NCBI RefSeq assembly: GCF_023744375.2
Contig: NZ_CP146284.1
Span: 682,001-746,000, forward strand
Direction: 5' to 3'
Source: Parabacteroides sp. AD58
GTDB taxonomy: Bacteria > Bacteroidota > Bacteroidia > Bacteroidales > Tannerellaceae
DNA length: 64,000 nucleotides
Under the pieces are notes generated by a model. That model did not search any database. It was not told the DNA's origin and was given only the letters and a program-made list of their open reading frames with translations. The translations under genes and the position numbers were made by a program. This document shows, piece by piece, positions 40,625 to 48,854 of the stretch. Within the stretch, counting starts at the first letter, position 1. The number at the start of each line of letters is the position of its first letter.

Positions 40625-41896
40625 TCAAGTAGAAAAGTGAAAGAAATGGTTTCCGTCCTTATAATAATAATGTATAGAAAAGGAATATAAACGGCAAATC
40701 GTATCGACAATGGCCAAACCTAATCCGGTGGACTGTTCTTTCTTCTTTCCCTGATAGAAGCGGGTGAAAATTTGGTTCTCATCCAAAGCTCCACTTTCAG
40801 CTGTATTGCTGACGATCAAATCATGAGCTGAGATCCGGATAGAAATCTGCCCGTCTTTTACATTATGGACAAAGGCATTCTTCAATAAATTCGTGATAAG
40901 AATAGAAGCCAGTGTGTCGTTCATATAAACCTCGAAGGAAGCCCTTTCTTCTATGGTTACATGGATATGTTTATAATCGAATACTTCCTTGAAATCATCC
41001 AGGTATTTGTGCACTAACAAATTTATCTGGATCGTTGAACTCTCTGGGAATTGTCCGTTTTCAATCTTCGAAATCAGTAACAGCGACTTATTCAGCTTCG
41101 AGATATGTTCGAGTGTCTGATAAACCTTGCTCAATTCTTCCATCTGCCGTTCCGACATCGTATCATCATCCATTAACATTTCAATCCGATTCTGGCAGAT
41201 CGCCAGTGGTGTTTGTATTTCGTGGGAAGCATTTCCTATAAACTGTTTCTGCTGCTCATAAATAGCTTCATTATGGGAAGTACTGCGGATCAAAGCCTCA
41301 TTCAACTTACGAAACTCAGTTACATCAGTCGGATTGTCCAGCGGGCGGTTGTTTTTCCCTAAGGTATAAGTGTCCAGCCAGTCTAAAAGTTTGTACAAAG
41401 GTTTCATATTCTGTCGATAAACCAGCACATTGATCAGCAGAATCGTAAGTAGTAAAACCCCGTACAGGAACATGATCCAGAACCAGATAGACGAAATCAG
41501 GTCGGCTTTTTCAATAGACGGTGTCGAGACTGTCAACATATAATATTGGTCATTCCGGTCTTGGAAGATGGTTTTCAGGATTCGGGCCGGTTCTGTTTCT
41601 TTCTTTTCTGTAATATATACCATCGAATCGGTATATTGAATATGAGGATGAGAAGCCGCATAAGCCTCGTCAATTTCCTGGAGGAAGTATTGGTTGTTGG
41701 AACCATTGTTATGTGATGGCAGCTTTTCTCCAGCCAGATGTCGGGTAATAATCACTTCTGAATAATCTTCCAGCGCATCATCAACTTCGTCATTGACCTC
41801 ATCCATCAGAGCAAAGTAAAACAATCCAGCCCATATGGTCAGGATTACAATTAAGGCAACGGATAAACGTCCTATGACGCGATAGAAAAGTTTCAT
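40625..41896 (-). CDS. sensor histidine kinase
   Basis: 423 residues from ATG at 41896; a TTG start two codons earlier is possible. Two transmembrane helices: about 7-30 (GRLSVALIVILTIWAGLFYF) and 135-157 (SIWFWIMFLYGVLLLTILLI), flanking a periplasmic sensor of about 105 residues. HisKA with phospho-acceptor His225 in GNASHEIQTPLAI, N box NLLKNAFVHNVKDGQ, and G box in STGLGLAIVDTI. The regulator gene overlaps upstream and PepSY-like genes follow, suggesting an envelope-stress or cation response. Confidence 0.92.
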   Translation of the reverse strand: MKLFYRVIGRLSVALIVILTIWAGLFYFALMDEVNDEVDDALEDYSEVIITRHLAGEKLPSHNNGSNNQYFLQEIDEAYAASHPHIQYTDSMVYITEKKETEPARILKTIFQDRNDQYYMLTVSTPSIEKADLISSIWFWIMFLYGVLLLTILLINVLVYRQNMKPLYKLLDWLDTYTLGKNNRPLDNPTDVTEFRKLNEALIRSTSHNEAIYEQQKQFIGNASHEIQTPLAICQNRIEMLMDDDTMSERQMEELSKVYQTLEHISKLNKSLLLISKIENGQFPESSTIQINLLVHKYLDDFKEVFDYKHIHVTIEERASFEVYMNDTLASILITNLLKNAFVHNVKDGQISIRISAHDLIVSNTAESGALDENQIFTRFYQGKKKEQSTGLGLAIVDTICRLYSFSIHYYYKDGNHFFHFST

Positions 41897-41898
41897 AA

Positions 41899-42579
41899 TC
41901 AATTATTCGTAATTAATTTGTAGCCGATGCCGTAAACAGCTTTGATTTCCGGACCGGCTCCGGCTTCTTTCAGTTTCTTCCGGAGATTCTTGATCTGAGC
42001 ATAGATAAAGTCGAAGTTATCAACCTGGTCGATATGATCTCCCCATACTGATTCCGCCAATGTCTGTTTATTAATTAACCGATTCGGGCGGTTAATAAAG
42101 TAGAGTAGGATATCATACTCTTTCCGGCTCAAATCAACCGGCTGTTGATCTACCTTGACTTCAAACGTAGACGGGTTGACTTCTATGTTATCTAGTGTAA
42201 TCAGCTGTTCTCCTCCATGATTATTTCTACGGATCACACTTTTGATCCGTGCATTCAGTTCTGCCAGATGAAAAGGCTTTGCCAGATAATCATCTGCTCC
42301 CAAATCCAGACCGGCCACTTTATCTTCCCATGAATCTTTAGCAGAAATGATAATGACATTCTCTTTCCGCCTTTCTTTCTTCAGTGATTCCAGGATTTGC
42401 AGGCCGCTTCCTCCGGGAAGCATGATATCGAGCAAAATACAGTCGTAGTCATAGTCATCCAACTTAAGTAAGGCGGCCTGGTAATTATCGGCTGTCTCGA
42501 CAACATACCGTTCCTTTTCCAAAGACTTTTTGATGATCTCCTGCAACGACGGGTCATCTTCTATAATTAATATCTTCAT
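41899..42579 (-). CDS. OmpR-family response regulator
   Basis: 226 residues. Receiver domain with Asp51 as the phosphorylation site (CILLDIMLPG), acidic pair Glu7-Asp8, and Lys in YLAKPFHLAEL. Winged-helix output domain 125-223 (IEVNPSTFEVKVDQQPVDLS, LAESVWGDHIDQVDNFDFIY). Preceded by a -7 element TATATTTG at 42610-42603. Its stop is followed at once by the kinase ATG. Likely controls the two PepSY-like genes. Confidence 0.94.
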   Translation of the reverse strand: MKILIIEDDPSLQEIIKKSLEKERYVVETADNYQAALLKLDDYDYDCILLDIMLPGGSGLQILESLKKERRKENVIIISAKDSWEDKVAGLDLGADDYLAKPFHLAELNARIKSVIRRNNHGGEQLITLDNIEVNPSTFEVKVDQQPVDLSRKEYDILLYFINRPNRLINKQTLAESVWGDHIDQVDNFDFIYAQIKNLRKKLKEAGAGPEIKAVYGIGYKLITNN

Positions 42580-42602
42580 GTTATCACTAAATTGGGCAAA
42601 AG

Positions 42603-42610
42603 CAAATATA
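42603..42610 (-). promoter_or_regulatory. -7 element of the response-regulator operon
   Basis: TATATTTG on the minus strand matches TAnnTTTG, 24 bases before the ATG at 42579. The -33 side is not clear. Confidence 0.5.
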
Positions 42611-42655
42611 GCAAAAACTTTGGATTTATCTTTAAAATAACGGCAAGGAATATGA

Positions 42656-42719
42656 CCAAACGGTAAATAGCAAGCCTCTGGTTTGGGTTAAACCAAAGCT
42701 GCTTGCTATTTACCGTTGG
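42656..42719 (-). terminator. hairpin after the SPL-family gene
   Basis: CCAAACGGTAAATAGCAAGC (42656-42675) and GCTTGCTATTTACCGTTGG (42701-42719) pair along about 19 bp with one bulge; an inner TGGTTT / AAACCA stem adds to it. Eleven bases after the stop of the radical SAM gene. No long T run on the minus strand, so terminator role is moderately supported. Confidence 0.6.
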
Positions 42720-42729
42720 CCGAAGATTG

Positions 42730-43602
42730 TCAGGTTCTGTTTCTTTTTATCTTTTCATGATAGAAATAATTAACCAGTACCGGCTTGCCTTTTTCCGAAC
42801 GGCCATAAGGCAAGTCATTTACCCGATAAGGCAAGTTTTGCTGCGCCGCATATGTTGAAATCTCAGCCTCAAGCGACTTCCAATAATCCAATCGTTTCTG
42901 GTTATAAATTTCATCATACAAGGTAAATAGTGACGGATATTTCTCTTGTATATATTCCATAATACATTTTTTGAACTGTCCCCGCAGATTCAGATTTTCC
43001 AGCCAGATCAAATCTGCATAGTCTTTTACTTCTTCAATGATGGCTTTTACATCAGTGATGCCTGGGAAAATAGGAGATATGAAACATACCGTACGAAGAC
43101 CTGCATCGTATACTTGCTTCATAGCCCGCAGTCTGCGTTCTATGCTTACGGCTTGATCCATATCTGCTCTGAACTGTTCATCAAGTGTATTGACCGACCA
43201 TGAAACCGTTACTTTACGAAACTGTTTAAGCAGGTCGAGATCACGTAATACAAGGTCTGATTTTGTACAGATCATGATCTCCGCATTAGTACCTTGTAGT
43301 TCTTCAAGCAAATGGCGAGTACGTCGAAATTCTTCTTCGTAGGGATTATAGCCATCTGTTACTGAGCCAATGACAATTCGTTGTCTGTCATAACGGTGCG
43401 GATTGGTGATGGGTTTCCAATTCTTTACATCTAAGAATGTTCCCCACGGTTCTGTATGACCGGTAAACCGCTTCATAAACGAAGCATAACAGTATTTACA
43501 GGCATGCGGACAACCTACATATGGATTTACAGAATAACCACCGACAGGCAACGATGATTTGGTCATGACGTTCTGCACGTCTATTTGTTTAACTACCATC
43601 AT
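42730..43602 (-). CDS. SPL family radical SAM protein
   Basis: 290 residues. Radical SAM motif CPHACKYC near residues 31-38 in GYSVNPYVGCPHACKYCYAS. IGSVTDGYNPYEEEFRRTRH and VSWSVNTLDEQFRADMDQAV fit the SplB-like branch (spore photoproduct lyase-like proteins of non-sporulating bacteria). It lacks a clear C-terminal SPASM domain. Probable DNA-damage or unknown radical chemistry; the substrate is not predictable here. Divergent from an AraC regulator that starts 190 bases away. Confidence 0.85.
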   Translation of the reverse strand: MMVVKQIDVQNVMTKSSLPVGGYSVNPYVGCPHACKYCYASFMKRFTGHTEPWGTFLDVKNWKPITNPHRYDRQRIVIGSVTDGYNPYEEEFRRTRHLLEELQGTNAEIMICTKSDLVLRDLDLLKQFRKVTVSWSVNTLDEQFRADMDQAVSIERRLRAMKQVYDAGLRTVCFISPIFPGITDVKAIIEEVKDYADLIWLENLNLRGQFKKCIMEYIQEKYPSLFTLYDEIYNQKRLDYWKSLEAEISTYAAQQNLPYRVNDLPYGRSEKGKPVLVNYFYHEKIKRNRT

Positions 43603-43769
43603 AGCGTAATAATTTCTCCATCTTCAGGAATAATCAACCGGATAGCCATTGTTCCCTTTTCCATTGTGATTATATCTTTAATAATTACAGTTGCAAATTT
43701 CGACAGATCGGTCTGATTGCTTTATGCCTTAAATTATGGAATATATGCCCTTTTGATAAAGAGAAATAG

Positions 43770-43777
43770 TACCTTTG
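43770..43777 (+). promoter_or_regulatory. -7 element of the AraC-family gene
   Basis: TACCTTTG matches TAnnTTTG, 15 bases before the ATG at 43793, implying a very short leader. Confidence 0.5.
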
Positions 43778-43792
43778 TAAAAAGGTCGATTT

Positions 43793-44692
43793 ATGAAAGA
43801 GATTATCAATCCGGAAAAACTGGTCAGCGTTCCATTCAGCAAAACTGATTGCGGAGTAGATTTTTATATCAATACCGGGAAAAGCGTGGATATCAGTGGC
43901 GTATTAACCGAATATAAACGGTTCAGAACAGATTTCTTCTGCTTCTTTTTCTTCCGCAAGGCAAATGGCTTTTTGCTGTTAAACTTTCGGAAGATTGATT
44001 TACGGGATGACATGATCCTGCTTCTTTCACCTCATCAGAAACAGGAATGGCATGTTGATGAAGCTGCGTTGGATTATACATTCCTTATCTTCCGCGAAGA
44101 CTTCATGCGCACATTCATCGCCGACAAATTCTTTGTCTATCGTTTACTTTACTGTTATCAGACAGATACACCTCCATATTTATATTGTTCACCCGGAGAA
44201 CAGGCTGAATATATTCGCTTGCTTGGGAAGATAAAACAGGAATTATTGCATCCTGTCGCTGATTCGTATAACCTGATAGTGTCTGTACTTTATTATCTGT
44301 TGGTGATAATTAACCGTGCTTATGCTACTGCCTACCAATTACCTGTGGAAGTTCCTAAAAACAATTATGCGTTTCAGTATAAGGATTTACTCGAACAACA
44401 CATACATACGATGCAACGTGTTCAGGAATATGCCGATATGCTTCACATCAGCCGTATATCACTGAATTCGGCCGTCATGGCACAATTTGGCGTTTCGGCT
44501 ACGCATTTATTAAAACAGCGCCTGCTTGAGGAACTGAAGAATGAATTATTGTTCTCCGACCGTACAATCAGTCAATTGGCTGATGATTTCTGTTTTTCCG
44601 ACCCAAGCCATCTGATGCGGTTCTTTAAGCAACAGACAGGAAAGACTTTCACGCAGTATTTACACGACTATCAAAATGGAATATATGAATAA
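43793..44692 (+). CDS. AraC-family transcriptional regulator
   Basis: 299 residues. N-terminal cupin-like sensor region to about 170, C-terminal AraC DNA-binding domain at about 195-295 with two helix-turn-helix units: VQEYADMLHISRISLNSAVM and ISQLADDFCFSDPSHLMRFF followed by KQQTGKTFTQYL. Probably a single-input regulator; possible targets are itself and the divergent radical SAM gene. Effector unknown. Confidence 0.9.
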   Translation: MKEIINPEKLVSVPFSKTDCGVDFYINTGKSVDISGVLTEYKRFRTDFFCFFFFRKANGFLLLNFRKIDLRDDMILLLSPHQKQEWHVDEAALDYTFLIFREDFMRTFIADKFFVYRLLYCYQTDTPPYLYCSPGEQAEYIRLLGKIKQELLHPVADSYNLIVSVLYYLLVIINRAYATAYQLPVEVPKNNYAFQYKDLLEQHIHTMQRVQEYADMLHISRISLNSAVMAQFGVSATHLLKQRLLEELKNELLFSDRTISQLADDFCFSDPSHLMRFFKQQTGKTFTQYLHDYQNGIYE

Positions 44693-44694
44693 AA

Positions 44695-44720
44695 AAAGCC
44701 AGCCCCGAAAGGCCGGCTTT
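44695..44720. terminator. bidirectional terminator between convergent genes
   Basis: AAAGCCAGCC (44695-44704) and GGCCGGCTTT (44711-44720), 9 of 10 pairs, with A residues before and T-rich sequence after. Lies between the AraC-family gene and the convergent GH20 gene. Confidence 0.8.
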
Positions 44721-44746
44721 CTGTTATCTGATTGATATCCTTATTA

Positions 44747-47092
44747 TCAATGGCATAACATTTCTGGAGTGATCGCTGTAAATTCAGCGGCATCCGACTT
44801 GCGGAGCTTGATGCTTCCGTCGTTCCAGTTAGATGGCCAGCCACCGATGATATGACCTAAGAACACCGCTTTGATTTCATGTAATCCCTTTGCCAAAGCA
44901 ACTGAATTGTCATGACGGGAGAAGCGTTTTACTTCACCGCCATTGTTAACCAACAACTTGCCGTCGATCCAGACTTCTTCCAAATCAGATGAAATGAAAT
45001 AAACACCATCTTCCGGAATATTTACATAACCTGTTGCTACGGCAGCATATTGGTTAACTCCACGCATCGATTCAGATGTTTCAACCACCGAACGGATTTC
45101 CTTCAGGTCTTTGATAACCGATTTCTTCGTTTCCTTCTTGGCTGCTTCCAGTTCCTTTACATTCAGATACATGCCATCTGTTACTTCCATATTCAGGCCC
45201 GGAGTCGTTTGAGCGACTTCCTTGGCAGGAGCCAGCGACTGCTTTTCTACCTGAATCGTACGGATCGGACTCATTTTGCCTGAAGGCAATACCGAAGCAA
45301 TCTTCAAGGTTGTAGTTTTGCTGATTTCAATCGGAGCCGTGTAGGCTGTTGAAGCCGGAGTCGGTTCGCTGCCATCCAAGGTATAAACCATCTTGATCGG
45401 GCGGGTTGTCTTGAATTCCAGCGAAGCCTTGTCGGTAAATGCGACGAAGTTGCATGAACCGTTCGGCTGTTCAGGCAGCGGAATATGGTAGTTGATCGCA
45501 TGACCATCCAGACGGACGTAAGCGTTTTCGATACGACGTTCGAAGTCCTTATAATCTTTCCGGTCCAAGTTCGTCCAACCGATTTCAGCAACGGCCAGAA
45601 TACGTGGGAAAATCATATAATCACGTTTGGCTTCATCATACATGTATTCAGACCATGTATTTCCCTGAACACCCAAAATATAATCGCTTTTTCCCATCGC
45701 AGCCAATGTATCCGGTATCGGATTATAGCTGTATGTCTTTTCCAACAACGTATAACCGCCAATCGTCACCGGTTCAATCTTCGGATCGCCCTGGTAAGCA
45801 TCCAGGTACATGCCGTTTCCACCCGGAGTCATGATAACGGTATGATCCATCAAAGCGGCAGCAATACCTCCTTCTTCACCACGCCATGACATCACTGTTG
45901 CCGAAGGAGCCAGACCGCCTTCCAGGATTTCATCCCAACCGATAATCTTTTTCCCTTTAGTCTCCAGGTATTTTTCCATACGCTGGATGACATAGCTCTG
46001 CAGTTTTTCTTCTGCCGAGTGTTTTCCGTCAGCTTTCAGTCCTTCCGCTTTGATACGTTTCTGACAGAGCGGACAGTTCTTCCAGCTGGTCTTCGGACAT
46101 TCATCTCCTCCGATATGGAAATATTCACTTGGGAAAAGAGGAACCATTTCATCGATCACATCCTGCAGGAAAGTAAACATGTCTTCCTTGCCCGGACACA
46201 TTACGATATCTTCAACACCCCAGATGATACGCGGAGTTCCCGGCTCACCTTTACAAGACAAATTCGGATAAGCCGCAATGGCTGCCATTTCATGTCCCGG
46301 CAATTCCAGTTCGGGTACGACCGTAATGAAATGGTCGGCCGCATATTTCACAACATCCTTTATTTCTTCCTGCGTATAATATCCACCATATTCGGTTCCT
46401 TCGCCGTCGATACGCTTCGAACCGATCTCAGTCAGTTTCGGATACTTCTTGATCTCAATACGCCAACCCTGGTCGTCTGTCAAATGCCAGTGGATACGGT
46501 TGATCTTGAACAACGACAGGACGTCAATGTATTTCTTGACATTCTCAACCGGCATGAAATGACGGCAAGGGTCCAGCATAATACCACGGTAACCGAAGCG
46601 AGGAGCATCTTTTATGCTGACAGCAGGAGCTTGCCAGGCTATTCCGTTTACCTTCGACGGGCTTTCAATCTCGGCCGGCAATAATTGCAGGAATGACTGC
46701 ATGCCATAGAACAGACCTTGCGTCGTTTTGGCTACAACCTTGACGGCATCTTTCGATACTTCCAATGAATAACCCTCGTCGTTGGGCACATCGAGAGACG
46801 AATCTAACGACAACAGGATATTACCTTTTTCTGCCACCTGAATGTCCAGACCGGTTGACGTTCTCATCTTTGCCGCAAAGAATTCGGCAATTGTCTTTGC
46901 TTCCGGACTTACTGCCGTGATAGCCGTATGGCTGTTCAAACGGAAGAATCCATCTTGCTGAACTAGGCTCTGTGGAGTAGGGATGATGTTGATTCCCTGG
47001 TTGTACGACTTCACTTCGCCCTGGGGTTCAGCACAGGAAGCTAAAAAACATAAGGCCATACCGGCACAAAATGTTGCTAAAAGCTTCTTCAT
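44747..47092 (-). CDS. beta-N-acetylhexosaminidase, GH20, lipoprotein
   Basis: 781 residues from ATG at 47092, giving the lipoprotein signal MKKLLATFCAGMALCFLASC (Cys20); the longer frame adds 17 residues from a different context. GH20b domain then catalytic barrel with HWHLTDDQGWR and the acid/base pair Asp330-Glu331 in HIGGDECPKTSW. SYNPIPDTLAAMGKSDYILG and a chitobiase C-terminal-type domain (KMVYTLDGSEPTPASTAYTA) follow. C-terminal PA14-like part: GYVNIPEDGVYFISSDLEE. Same layout as the enzyme at 22852-25167. Follows glyA by 40 bases on the same strand. Acts on terminal GlcNAc or GalNAc. Confidence 0.92.
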   Translation of the reverse strand: MKKLLATFCAGMALCFLASCAEPQGEVKSYNQGINIIPTPQSLVQQDGFFRLNSHTAITAVSPEAKTIAEFFAAKMRTSTGLDIQVAEKGNILLSLDSSLDVPNDEGYSLEVSKDAVKVVAKTTQGLFYGMQSFLQLLPAEIESPSKVNGIAWQAPAVSIKDAPRFGYRGIMLDPCRHFMPVENVKKYIDVLSLFKINRIHWHLTDDQGWRIEIKKYPKLTEIGSKRIDGEGTEYGGYYTQEEIKDVVKYAADHFITVVPELELPGHEMAAIAAYPNLSCKGEPGTPRIIWGVEDIVMCPGKEDMFTFLQDVIDEMVPLFPSEYFHIGGDECPKTSWKNCPLCQKRIKAEGLKADGKHSAEEKLQSYVIQRMEKYLETKGKKIIGWDEILEGGLAPSATVMSWRGEEGGIAAALMDHTVIMTPGGNGMYLDAYQGDPKIEPVTIGGYTLLEKTYSYNPIPDTLAAMGKSDYILGVQGNTWSEYMYDEAKRDYMIFPRILAVAEIGWTNLDRKDYKDFERRIENAYVRLDGHAINYHIPLPEQPNGSCNFVAFTDKASLEFKTTRPIKMVYTLDGSEPTPASTAYTAPIEISKTTTLKIASVLPSGKMSPIRTIQVEKQSLAPAKEVAQTTPGLNMEVTDGMYLNVKELEAAKKETKKSVIKDLKEIRSVVETSESMRGVNQYAAVATGYVNIPEDGVYFISSDLEEVWIDGKLLVNNGGEVKRFSRHDNSVALAKGLHEIKAVFLGHIIGGWPSNWNDGSIKLRKSDAAEFTAITPEMLCH

Positions 47093-47132
47093 GTTACTGT
47101 GTTTTTTGAGATATTTAAAAGTTGATTGAATA

Positions 47133-48413
47133 TTACCAAGCAAAAATAGGATATTCTTTCATGATGCTGTTTACCTTTTCGCGAACGGCTGTGATCGTCT
47201 TGTCGCATTCAGGTGCTGCTAAAACAGTATCAATCATCTCGACGATTTCACCCATCAGTTCTTCCTTCGCACCACGAGTCGTAATAGCCGGCGTACCGAT
47301 ACGGATACCAGATGTCTGGAAAGCAGAACGGCTGTCAAACGGAACCATGTTCTTATTAACTGTAATGTCGGCAGCTACCAGTGCTTTTTCAGCAACTTTA
47401 CCGGTCAGATCAGGGAACTTCGTACGCAGATCGATCAACATACTGTGGTTATCGGTACCACCCGAAATGATCTTATATCCTTTATCTATGAATGCTTGTG
47501 CCATAGTAGCGGCATTCTTCTTCACCTGAGTCTGGTAGTCTTTATATTCCGGTTCCAAAGCTTCGCCGAAGGCTACGGCCTTAGCAGCAATAACATGTTC
47601 CAGCGGTCCTCCCTGAATGCCCGGGAATACGGCAGAATCCAATAACTGAGACATTTTCTTGATTTCGCCCTTCGGTGTCTTCTTTCCCCAAGGATTTTCG
47701 AAGTCTTTACCCAGCAAGATGATACCACCGCGAGGTCCACGCAATGTCTTGTGAGTGGTAGACGTTACGATATGAGCATATTCCAACGGATTATTCAATA
47801 AACCTGCCGCAATCAAACCTGCCGGATGCGCCATATCAATCATCAGCAAAGCACCTACTTCGTCGGCGATTTGACGCATACGCTTATAATCCCATTCACG
47901 TGAGTATGCCGAACCGCCACCAATGATCAATTTCGGTTTTTCGCGCAGAGCCACTTCTTCCATCTGGTCATAATCCACACGACCGGTTTCTTCTTTTACA
48001 TTATATTCAACTGGATGATACAAGATACCAGAACTGTTTACTGATGAGCCGTGAGAAAGGTGTCCGCCGTGTGCCAGGTTCAAGCCCATAAAAGTATCAC
48101 CCGGCTTCAGAACAGCCAACAATACAGCGGCATTGGCCTGAGCTCCTGAGTGAGGCTGTACATTCACCCATTCAGCATGGAATAATTTTTTCAGGCGTTC
48201 GATCGCAATCGTTTCGCTCTGGTCAACGACCTCGCATCCGCCATAATAACGCTTACCGGGATAACCTTCGGCATACTTATTTGTCAAGCAGCTACCCATT
48301 GCCTGCATTACTTGATCACTTACAAAATTCTCTGAAGCAATCAGTTCAATACCTTTCAGCTGGCGCTGATGTTCTTTCTCAATGATGTCAAAAATGATGT
48401 TGTCTCTTTTCAT
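47133..48413 (-). CDS. glyA: serine hydroxymethyltransferase
   Basis: 426 residues, full length. [54 protein letters not shown], the PLP site [15 protein letters not shown] with the Schiff-base Lys, and [12 protein letters not shown] are diagnostic. Interconverts serine and glycine with tetrahydrofolate, the main one-carbon source. Promoter -7 TATATTTG at 48471-48464. The downstream GH20 gene may be on the same transcript, but the 40-base gap contains an internal TATTTTTG-like sequence, so separate initiation is possible. Confidence 0.97.
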   Translation of the reverse strand: MKRDNIIFDIIEKEHQRQLKGIELIASENFVSDQVMQAMGSCLTNKYAEGYPGKRYYGGCEVVDQSETIAIERLKKLFHAEWVNVQPHSGAQANAAVLLAVLKPGDTFMGLNLAHGGHLSHGSSVNSSGILYHPVEYNVKEETGRVDYDQMEEVALREKPKLIIGGGSAYSREWDYKRMRQIADEVGALLMIDMAHPAGLIAAGLLNNPLEYAHIVTSTTHKTLRGPRGGIILLGKDFENPWGKKTPKGEIKKMSQLLDSAVFPGIQGGPLEHVIAAKAVAFGEALEPEYKDYQTQVKKNAATMAQAFIDKGYKIISGGTDNHSMLIDLRTKFPDLTGKVAEKALVAADITVNKNMVPFDSRSAFQTSGIRIGTPAITTRGAKEELMGEIVEMIDTVLAAPECDKTITAVREKVNSIMKEYPIFAW

Positions 48414-48463
48414 TACCTTAAAAGATTAGTAAATGAATGGTATAGTTTAAAAATGTTTACTTG

Positions 48464-48471
48464 CAAATATA
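48464..48471 (-). promoter_or_regulatory. -7 element of glyA
   Basis: TATATTTG on the minus strand matches TAnnTTTG and lies 51 bases before the ATG at 48413. Confidence 0.5.
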
Positions 48472-48548
48472 GTCATTTTTTCGGTTTCCTATCATTTATA
48501 AGGGATAATTGAGACGGGAGAATATGTTAATAGGGAGAAAGGAAATTG

Positions 48549-48691
48549 ATTCTCGGGAGATTTAAATACAATTCTAACTGGAAAGTAATCTTTTGACATA
48601 TATGGAAAAGCTTTACCACAACTGTCAAAAAGCTTTTCCACATATATAATAAAGCTTTTCGACAGTTGTCAAACAATTAAAAAGTAACGAG
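48549..48691. repeat. iterated palindromic repeat, copy B (22-bp period, AAAGCTTT)
   Basis: AAAGCTTT occurs at 48607, 48629 and 48651, exactly 22 bp apart, as in copy A (4952-5091). Alternate half-units include near-palindromes such as GACAGTTGTC (48661-48670). The array is bounded by TTTTGACA (48591-48598) and TGTCAAAC (48667-48674). The end AAAGTAACGAGAAT begins 30 bp after the last AAAGCTTT, the same distance as in copy A. An outer GATTCTCG at 48549 is the complement of the CGAGAATC after the array. Confidence 0.82.
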
Positions 48692-48764
48692 AATCATATT
48701 CAAAAGTAACGGGAATAAGTGCTGGAAGTCATATACAGCGTATTCAAATACAAAGAGGCGATAA

Positions 48765-48822
48765 CAAAAAAGGCAAGACCGGAAACCTCTCTTTCGAAAG
48801 GTTTTCCTGCCTTGCCTTTTTA
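48765..48822 (-). terminator. terminator of clpC
   Basis: AAAAAGGCAAG (48766-48776) with continuation ACCGGAAACC pairs with GGTTTTCC and CCTTGCCTTTTT (right arm ends at 48822), with short bulges and a TTTCGAAA loop region. U run on the minus strand from the A tract at 48765-48770. 33 bases after the clpC stop. Confidence 0.8.
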
Positions 48823-48854
48823 TCTTTATCTGAAATAGCGGAAGAAGAGTGAAT

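Larger units (their letters stand above)
48414..48854. other. gene-free region (441 bp) between clpC and glyA
   Basis: No gene. It holds the glyA promoter, an iterated palindrome (copy B, 48549-48691), a further TAACGGGAAT-like sequence near 48706, and the clpC terminator. Confidence 0.6.
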
